Shown piece after piece: positions 56,274-64,000 of a stretch of 64,000 bases of DNA. How positions within the stretch are numbered: the first letter of the stretch is position 1; each line of letters opens with the position of its first letter. The stretch spans positions 4,770,979 through 4,834,978 of the forward strand of contig JAPTYO010000022.1 of the NCBI GenBank assembly GCA_036873135.1. The letters are read 5' to 3'. The translations under genes were made by a program, and so were the position numbers. Under the pieces are notes generated by a model. The model did not search any database. It was not told the origin of the DNA and worked only from the letters and a program-made list of their open reading frames with translations. Source of the stretch: Clarkia xantiana subsp. parviflora (Eukaryota > Streptophyta > Magnoliopsida > Myrtales > Onagraceae).

Positions 56274-57386
56274 CTATACGAACAACCAACGCAAAGATCG
56301 ACCCTTACTCATGGAGGGGCGAGATACGCCTACTACGGGGGCAACCTTAACACCAAGGGAAGAGGGTGAACTTTTAGCTTCCCCAAGTGGAGCAACGCTC
56401 CAACACATCCGAAGGAAGGGTCAACCCTTAACACATGTCAATAGACCCCTTCGCTCGCGGCGGTAAGGAGAAAGCTTGTAAGCATTTTCACCCTCACTTT
56501 TATGGGGAACAAATTGCAGGGTAAAGGTCAAGAGCTATACACACGCTCCAACGAATGAAGGGAAAAGGTTACACATGACGAAGGTCGAGGCTAATGGACA
56601 ATGCTCACGCTAGTACGAGGGAGGCGGAACGTTGTGTCCCATTGAGTGGCAGAGTTCCCACCCTCAAGTAAAGGAGAGGTCTATGCTCTCACCTTTGCAC
56701 TTATGCTCATATTCATGATTAACATCTACAGGTACATCAATGTCATCACTCATGCTTATACTGACAACCCGTTCATACACACATACATGTTCATGCTTGC
56801 ACTCATATGCATGCCCACGTACACACTCCCGTGTGTTCAAACATTTAGACGTCCATGCACATGGCCGCCATATATTTATGCATACATTCATGACTACAAT
56901 CGCAGCATGTCTCTACTCACTCCCATCCTTATGTTCCTACTTGCATGTATGCTAGTACACATCCTCATGTTCATGATATGTCCATGTTCACTCCTAGTTA
57001 ACATCCTATAGGCATATTTTCTAACATCCAAAATTGAAATTTTTCTTCACTTAGACTTATCCCGGCATGAAATTGAAACATGGACTTGTTTAGCTGTGTT
57101 CATGTGGCATATCCACATGAGCATACATTTTCCGAGCACACACTCATGACGGTGTTAAATTTATTATTTCCACCTCGGACGGACACGTGCTTGGACACGT
57201 GCCCGTACTATTCTGACATTTGCAATTCCTCTATCTTATAAGACAAGGGGCAGAGTCAGAGACACACATCCATGGGTAAGTAAGGACTCCGACAAAAGGT
57301 AAAATCCCGGCTTCAAATTGCGCGTGTCATACCATCCTAAAATAGAGTCAATCAAGGGTCAGGCCATTGGTTGACTCGGGGGCATG
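56274..57386 (-). other. E4 region between antisense gene and 3' LTR
   Basis: No supported gene. Presumed antisense leader and promoter side; CACTTTTATGGGG at 56496-56508 is the complement of the weak TATA candidate seen in E5. The CATG-rich stretch at 56690-57000 matches E5 45340-45665. Confidence 0.45.
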
Positions 57387-58170
57387 TGATGGATATACGC
57401 CCAATTTGAACCCGTTGACTCCCGATTCGTCTCATTTTGATTACCCCGTTAATGATTGTAAATCGAAACTTCAACCCGAACACTTCGCGAAAACACCAAC
57501 GGTCCGGACGAGGCCGAAGCGCTCGTCCGGCCAAGTTCGACTCACCTAGGTGAGGTCGGGTGGCCACACCCAACCTCCCCTAGGGGAGATCGGGTCAGCC
57601 AACCCGATCTCCCTAGGGGAGATAGGGTTGGCCAACCCTATCTCCCCTAGGAGGGGTTGGGTGGCCTCACCCAACCCCTACCCTTGGGGGTCGGATTTTC
57701 CTTCCCCCCAAGGGCCCCGGCACCATTCTTGGACTCCCATACTCGGTTTATTTCCGCCAACCTTCTCCGTACCCTAAGGTCTCAATTACATGTTTAAAGG
57801 ATAATTAATTGTGTTTAAAGGTTAACGATGTCATTAAGCCACCTTAATGACACCGTTGCCTATAAATACAACTCTTCCACTATTCATTTGACAATCTTGG
57901 CAAGTTGCATAATTTTGCTCTGACCTCTCTCTAGCTTTATCTCTCTACAAAGTACCGTACTGACTTAGGAATCGGAGAGGGTTCATCAGGCACCACCCCC
58001 CTCTCTGTGCCTGGTATTGCCCCTCTTGCAGGGCGAGAAGAGAAGCGAAGCGAAGGACGGAAAGACACAAGCTAGGACGACACAACCTGAGAGCACCGAA
58101 TCCGCAATATCTCCAGTGAGGAACGAGACTTAGGTCGACCGCCCGTTGACCCCAGACTTGGAACCTAACA
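57387..58170 (+). repeat. 3' LTR of E4
   Basis: 784 bp, preceded by CTCGGGGGCATG and followed by TCCTG. One more U3 palindrome than the 5' copy. Confidence 0.93.
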
Positions 58171-59655
58171 TCCTGCGAATCCTATTAAAGGGAAGTTGAC
58201 TTTCTTTAAGTTTCTTCTTGTTAACCCTAATTGTAGGAACGCTTGATAGAAGAGTATGTCCGTCGAGCTTCCACTGTCGATAAAAATCCTTTTAACCCTA
58301 TATGTGGATATAAGAAGAGTAACTACCAAGGCGTCTTCATGCGGCTGATCCACCTTCAGAAGATCGCTAGCGGTGAAGCTAATTATCTCGAGTTCAGGTT
58401 CTCGAGGTCTCTTTCCCATTACCGCCGCCATGGATATTTGATTCGTGTATACCTCTCGAGCTGAATTTGTTCCTCCTCCTGAGGCGAATCCTCCCGTGAT
58501 GACATTTATCGTTCCCCTTTGAATGGGAGCGAGATAGCTTTGAGGAGGGGATTGAGAATTTCTCCTTGGGCTACGGCTTCGCTTCTTTGGGGTATTGGAA
58601 GGCTTCTCGACAAACTTCAGAAGTTTACCTCTTTGAATGAGGGTCTCGATATCTTGCTTTAATATGGTGCATTCATTCGTGTCGTGCCCCCTTGTTTGGT
58701 GATATCGACAGTAGGCATTTATTTGATGACCCATCGTTTTCTTTTTTGCCGGGGGTGGGTTGTTTAGACGAAGTTTCTCCATTTCTTTAAGTACCACTGC
58801 CACATTATGTGTAAGAGGGGTATACCTTGCTGGATAAGGATTAAGATCTTTTTTGGTTCCCAAGTGATTCCCATGTCAGGAAATTCCTTCTCGCCTTTCC
58901 TCCTTCTTGGACGGTCGAGAAGCAGAGCCTTCTTCAACTTTGGTCGAAAAGATCTGCCTCTTTGCTTCTATCGGCGATTTCTCATGTGACCTCTCCAAGT
59001 CGATATACTTCTTAACCTTGATGGCGAGAGCGTCAATCTTTCGCACCGGCTTCATCACCATGCTATCCTTTAGGGCTTGGCTCTGTACCCTGAGACCCCT
59101 CCAGAAGGTTCTAATCAACTCGCCATCAGTGGCGTCTTCATTCAGCTGCTGGAGTGTTTTGTGGTATCTAGTATAATAATTGGCTAAGGTTTCGTCAGGA
59201 CCTTGCTCAATTTTATCTAGAAAGTCCTTACTCTTGAGGCGTTGTCTTTGGCCTATGTGACCTTCTATGAACTCCGCCTTCAATTCTTACCATGAATCAA
59301 TAGAACTATCGGGAAGACCATAAAACCAAGTGGACGCCTCTTCCTTCAGGGTGGTGGGAAAAAGTGCCGCGTAATGGTCCGGAGTTGCCCCTCTTCCTAA
59401 AAGGGAAGAGTTATGGGCGTTGATATGGCGAACAGGGTCTCCTTCGCCTGTGTAGTCCTCGATGTTCCTCGCAAAGACTTGTGGAGGAACTCGAGTACTG
59501 AATAACCTCTTGGAGAAATGGTAGGAAATGTGGTCGCGAACGATAAGTAAATCATTCGCTCCTCTTCTTTTCTTCTCCAATAATTCCTCTACCTGTCCTA
59601 TAGTGAATAGGACAGGGCTCTTGCTCGCCATCCCGACTTCTGGAGCTTTGGGGAT
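58171..59655 (-). pseudogene. Gag and protease N-terminal part of E3, two nonsense codons
   Basis: One minus-strand frame from 59655 (cut by E6) to 58171 (cut by E4). It has a gag core with VFARNIEDYTGEGDPVRHIN and DETLANYYTRYHKTLQQLN, a knuckle YCRYHQTRGHDTNEC (about 58680-58725), a basic linker, then the start of the protease with canonical IDSGSSTDIL (about 58240-58270). Stops: TAA at 59284-59286 and TGA at 58873-58875. The rest of the protease is at 39254-39537. Gag is clearly diverged from E6 and E0, in keeping with E3's different LTR and repeats. Confidence 0.9.
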
Positions 59656-60402
59656 TGATGGATATACGACCAATTTGAACCCGTTGACTTCTGAATCGTT
59701 TTATTTTTATCACCCCGTTAATGATTGTAAATCGAAACTTCAACCCGAACACTTCGCGAAAACACCAACGGTCCGGACGAGGCCGAAGCGCTCGTCCGGC
59801 CAAGTTAGACTCACCTAGGTGAGGTCGGGTGGCCACACCCGACCTCCCCTAGGGGAGATCGGGTCCACCAACCCGATCTCCCCTAGGAGGGGTTGGGTGG
59901 CCTCACCCAACCCCTACCCTTGGGGGTCGGATTTTCCTTCCCCCCAAGGGCCCCGGCACTATTCTCGGACTCCCATACTCGGTTTGTTTCCGCCAACCTT
60001 CTCCGTATCCTAAGGTCTTAATTATGTGTTTAAAGGTTAATTAATGGTGTTTAAAGGTTAACGATGTCATTAAGCCACCTTAATGACACCGTTGCCTATA
60101 AATACAACCCTTCCACTATTCATTTGATCATCTTGGCAAGTTGCACAATTTTGCTCTGACATCTCTCTAGCTTTATCTCTCTAAAAACCGTACTGACTTA
60201 GGCATCGGAGAGGGTTCATCAGGCACCACCCCCCCTCTGTGCCTGGTATTGCCCCTCTTGCAGGGCGAGAGGAGAAGAGAAGCTAAGGACGGAAGGACAC
60301 AAGCTAGGACAGCACACCCCGAGAGTACCGAATCCGCAACATCTCCAGTGAGGAACGAGACTTGAGTCGACCGCCCGTTGACCCTAGACTCGGAACCTAA
60401 CA
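59656..60402 (+). repeat. 5' LTR of E6
   Basis: 747 bp, TGATGGATATAC...CCTAACA; three U3 palindromes; TATAAATA near 60096-60103. Confidence 0.92.
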
Positions 60403-60420
60403 CTTGGCGCCGTCAGTGGG
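60403..60420 (+). other. Primer binding site of E6
   Basis: CTTGGCGCCGTCAGTGGG directly after the LTR. Confidence 0.85.
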
Positions 60421-60453
60421 CTTTGGACAGAAAGCCTGGCAATAACAAGAGCA

Positions 60454-63400
60454 ATGACGAACAGCAGGGTGTCTAGGCACCACCGCCCACCCGGGGGCAA
60501 TAGGTGAAGGAGAGAGCCTATACCCCTAGGAAGGCAGCCTAACCCAGGGAAACTGCCAGTGCAACCAGAACCTCAAGGAACCCCACAGGCTCCCCAACAC
60601 AACAACCAGGAGGGAGGACCCTCACGCCCAGCTGGGGCTGAGTCCTCCACAGCCTCAACCCCTTTGGCAAGGAGGCCACAAAGACAGAGGGAGAAACAGG
60701 GAGTGCCATCTCAACACACAGCACCTCTTGAGGGATATTACTACGAGGCGCAACCCCAAGGATACCCGTATGGGATGCCGGCCCAAGGAAATAACAACCG
60801 CGCCCACACAACATACACAAGGCCGGCATACACCCAGGGGACAAATACAGAAGCTCATGAAGAGGAACAGATCCCAACGGAAGAGCACCACTCGCACCCT
60901 CGAGCAGGGCAGCGAGAGGAGCAAAGAAGAAATTACCAGGAGCCACCCCCAGAGGGAAGGCAACAATTCGTGCCTCCTAGGCAACAGCAGAACGCCAGAG
61001 CTTACACCCCACTGGGGACGGACAGAGAAGCAAGACCTCCATGGAGGCAAGAATTCTATGAAGCACCCCAGCAGGGACACCAAGGATACACCTACAGTCC
61101 GTATCAATACGGACAAGGGATCCCGGCAAGCCCTATCTATAACTACGGAGGCTATCAGAGAGGTTACACTCCGACACCGATATTGATCACTCCGGAAGAA
61201 ATAGAGGCAGTGATAACAAGGAAAATGAATGAGTCAAAGAAACACGGCTTGCACTGTCTAAGTGACAAAACGAACCACCCTTTCACGAGGGAATTGGAGA
61301 TGAGCAAGGTGCCGGACTCCCTGCATACTGTCCAGATTGCAAAATACAATGGCAAGGGAGACCCTTTGGAGCATATTCAACAGCATGAAGCCTCCATATT
61401 TGGGAGAACTACTGATGAAAGATACAAGGCACTCCTATTTCCAAACACCCTATCAGGGGTGGCCTCACACTTGTTCTTCAGCCTACCCTCTGAGAGCATC
61501 CACTCATGGGAGCAGCTAAAGGCGAAGTTCCTTCAGAGATATCTAGGAGAAAGGAAGCTCCTCAAAGGAACAGGCTCCATCGATGACGTGAAGCAAGAAA
61601 ATAATGAATCCTTGGCCAGTTACTACACTAGGTTTAACCAAAACATAGCAGACATCCAGGGCGACATCACTGAGGGTGAGATAATACGAGCCTTCATTAG
61701 AAACCTAGGCCGCTTCGGGTCCACGCTGGCAGAAAAGATGGCCAAGAAACCAGCAAGCACCTTAGAGGAGCTAGCAGGGAGAGTAAAAACTCATATAGAC
61801 CTGGAGAGGCACAGAGCAAGTAAGAAAGCCAAGATTCAAGCAGCTAAGGAAGACAATGCAAAGCCGAACAGAGGAAAGCCACCTCAGGCACCTCAACACA
61901 CAAGGCAGCAGGAATGGCGTCCGCCCCAGCAAAGAAATCAAATGGGCGAACCATTGAAAGCTAGGGAAATCAACGTCATCAAGTTCATCCCATTGAACGC
62001 CACTCCAGCTACTGTCCTCAGAGAGATGCGGAATCAGAAACTCTGGTCACCCCCTGCAAGGTGGAGAGCCCCAATGGTGGGGACACACAAGGATAGATGG
62101 TGTGACAACCATGAAGCATACGGGCATGACACGAATGAATGCTTCAGCCTAAAGCTAAGCATAAACAACATCATCCAAAGGGGAGAACTAAAGCAGTTCG
62201 TGGATCATGGGGGCAACAATATACAGTTAGGGCCATCATACAGGGACAAGGGCAAAAGAAAAGTAGACTACAATCCTACACCCAACAAGAGAGGGACCAT
62301 AAATATGATACACGGAGGAGTAGCGTCAGGTGGCCCAACTGCTAATGCAAGGGAGGTTTACGCATCAAAACTGAGTTCAGTGCCAAGGTGGAGGAAAAGG
62401 CCACGAGAAGGAGAGGAGATGAAGATTGAATTCTCGGAGAAGGACAAGAGCCACATTGTCTTCCCACATGACGATGCGTTAGTCATCACGATAGACATTG
62501 ATAATTTTGATGTAAAGAGAATACTGGTAGATGGGGGCAGCTCAGCAGACCTCCTAAGCCTAAGGGTCCTAGAAGAGATAGGGAAAACAAAGGCAGACAT
62601 CAAACCAGTCAACTTCCCTCTGGTTGGCTTCTCAGGGGCAATAAGTTACCCCCTAGGAATGATAACCCTGCCAGTGACCATGGGCCAAGGATGGACACAG
62701 CTGAAGGTGAACATTAACTTCTTGGTGGTTGAAAGCTTGGGAGCCTACAACGGGATCCTAGGAAGAACAACCATAAATCCATATGAAATTGTGCCATCTA
62801 CCATACACCAGAAGTTGAAGTACATCACTGAGAATGGAGTTGGAGAAGTCTTGGGCGACCAACGCACGGCAAGGCAGTGCTACGTGAACTCCATGAGACG
62901 TGGATCACACAGGACAGACACAGTAGCAATGGTCATGGTAGGGACCAACCAAGCCAAGAAGAAGATAAAGAGGAAACAAAGGGAAACAAAAATGAAGAAC
63001 GGAGTTGCACTCCGCCTGAGCAGACAGTTTTTTCAAAGAATGGCTAAGAAGAGACACATGAGCAAGGCTGTAAAGGTAACAAGCATACCTTGGCAACCAG
63101 AAACCGCACAAGGAAGAAGAACAAGGGACTCCATCATAAGAGGCTTCCAACACATTGATGACATCAAGCAAATGCCGTGGGAGCCAGTGTCAAGCTACTT
63201 CGAAAGATTCTCCAGTTATGGTGCCAATATGGACATCACAAGAGGATAATCCGTCAGAGCCTTCATTAGAAACATGCATCCAAACTCATTTGAGGCCTAT
63301 GGAGAGCTTTATGATATGGTCATGACAAACACGATGAGACAGCTCAAGGAAAAGCTAGACAAGGCGTTTGCAAAGGAGATGGAGCAATGGGATGAAGTCC

Positions 63401-63660
63401 CGGAGAAAGAAAGAGAGACTGACACACTTGTAAGAGGTGTAAATTTCAAATTCACACCCCTTACAGTGAGCACAGAAGAATTTTTTCAGAAGCACCTCAA
63501 GAAGGAGCTACCCACATGCAGAGAGGAGGGAAAGGCCTTCCTAGGAAGAGATGCACAGGATGGTGTTAGTACCATGGGACCTGGGGGCATCAAACCAACA
63601 ACTGCATGGTGCTGAAGATAGAAGTGGAGGAAATGATTCACAATGGAGGCCTAAAGGAGT
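60454..63660 (+). pseudogene. Gag-protease-gag' polyprotein of E6, lightly damaged
   Basis: ATG at 60454 (MTNSRVSRHHRPPGGN); TGA at 60505-60507, then open to TAA at 63247-63249. Order: Pro/Gln-rich leader; gag core (about 61220-61830, with YNGKGDPLEHIQQHEAS and NESLASYYTRFNQ); knuckle WCDNHEAYGHDTNEC (62098-62142); protease (about 62440-62900) whose triplet is DGG (62530-62538) rather than D-S/T-G; then a second gag-like module with VSSYFERF, a helical stretch and AFLGRDAQ. A frameshift near 63555 leads into a second knuckle (GHQTNNC, about 63575-63600) with an in-frame TAG just before it. No RT or integrase; the post-pol spacer of E2 follows at once. Same architecture as E0. Confidence 0.9.
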
Positions 63661-63968
63661 ACGTGGCAACAGACAAATTGACCACCCCATATCCTTAGTT
63701 TCATATTTAGCACTTTGCATGTTCAAGCTTTCTAAGTTTGTCAAAAACAACTTTTGAGAAGGAGAACTCACGAAGTTACTCCAACTCTACAACTATCTTT
63801 GATTTCCTCCAAAGGGTGTCTTGACCCACCCAAGGCACCCCATGTGTATAAAAACATGAATGCTCTTAAGGGAGTAGGATTTCCTTCAAAGGTATTTTCC
63901 AATGAATGTGGTGATATAATCATGAAGTTATCCTTACACAGATATGACTTCAAGTCAACAACGAATTT
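63661..63968 (+). other. Post-gag' spacer of E6
   Basis: Non-coding; from 63686 it matches E2 27700-27980 closely. Confidence 0.7.
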
Positions 63969-64000
63969 TCGACGCCCCAAGAGCGTATCTTGAGAGTAGT
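63969..64000. repeat. Start of the 3' tandem repeat array of E6
   Basis: TTCGACGCCCCAAGAGCGTA, first unit of the 49-bp array, cut by the window edge. Confidence 0.8.

Larger units (their letters stand above)
39538..58170 (+). mobile_element. E4: Tat-type element with eroded sense genes, interrupted by E5
   Basis: Flanked by TCCTG (39533-39537 and 58171-58175). E4's own sequence is 39538-44010 and 53481-58170, about 9.2 kb. It has LTRs, primer site, remnants of gag N-terminus and protease, 49-bp tandem repeats and an antisense gene. No RT or integrase is recognisable. LTRs are close to identical by eye, so it moved recently although it encodes no working sense proteins. Confidence 0.93.
19558..64000 (-). 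mobile_element. E3: Tat-type element, gag-protease type, split by C1, E4 and E6 (runs past right edge)
   Basis: E3's own sequence is 19558-20436, 35902-39537 and 58171-59655. In element order from the right: gag (58870-59655), protease (58171-58500 then 39537-39254), 75-82-bp tandem repeats, antisense gene (36370-37692), 3' LTR (20329-19558). Junctions are proven by target duplications: GCGTA for C1 and TCCTG for E4. The protease frame continues across the E4 insertion. No RT or integrase lies between the protease and the repeats, so this is another gag-protease element without pol. Confidence 0.85.
59656..64000 (+). mobile_element. E6: Tat-type element, gag-protease-gag' type (5' part, runs off right edge)
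   Basis: 5' LTR, primer site, gag-protease-gag' frame and the start of the 49-bp repeat array. It sits in E3's gag; the left flank is GGGAT (59651-59655), which should recur after its 3' LTR. LTR, primer site and gag N-terminus resemble E2's closely, but pol is replaced by the gag' module. Confidence 0.92.

Overview
This window is a block of nested plant LTR retrotransposons from a flowering-plant nuclear genome, probably repeat-rich chromatin. The evidence is Ty3/gypsy pol genes with two RNase H domains (typical of the plant Tat lineage), a Ty1/copia element with an initiator-Met primer site, and a captured fragment of a plant presenilin gene. The species cannot be told. I see no intact host gene, rRNA, tRNA or CRISPR array. 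About 220 bp (18299-18519) is AT-rich and not attributable to a transposon.

Layout (element names are mine). Left block, all on the minus strand: E7, an old eroded element (14132-18298, continuing left of E0), was hit by E0 (1-14131, runs off the left edge), whose 5' LTR was hit by E1 (4021-13668, TSD GTAAC). E1's own 5' LTR carries the presenilin fragment (13169-13484). Next come two LTR pieces on the plus strand (18520-19121 and 19122-19557), then E3 (minus, from 19558 to beyond the right edge). E3 has three separate insertions. The first is a copia element C1 (20437-35896, TSD GCGTA), itself split in its protease by E2 (22609-32420, TSD GTTTG). The second is E4 (39538-58170, TSD TCCTG), itself split by E5 (44011-53480, opposite strand, TSD CAAAA). 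The third is E6 (59656 to the right edge).

The Tat elements divide by coding content. E1 and E2 carry protease-RT-RNase H-RNase H-integrase but no gag core. E6 and E0 carry gag-protease followed by a second, diverged gag-like module, with no RT or integrase. E3 carries gag-protease only. E4, E5 and E7 carry only eroded remnants. E1, E2, E4, E5 and E6 nevertheless share similar LTRs, primer site and 3' repeats. This looks like a divided system in which gag-type and pol-type elements could complement each other and also move the empty ones; that is inference.

Five elements (E0, E1, E2, E3, E4; remnant in E5) also carry a gene on the strand opposite to gag/pol, between the tandem repeats and the 3' LTR. 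In E1 and E2 it has a TATA box, a leader intron, two short coding introns at identical places and an unbroken reading frame of about 313 residues, whereas the sense-strand pol of the same copies is broken. Extra antisense ORFs are known in Tat elements; the intact spliced copies here are the best-preserved genes in the window.

Other structure: variable arrays of palindromes in the U3 of two LTR families, and 3' tandem repeats of about 49, 27, 37 and 75-82 bp that differ in copy number between copies.
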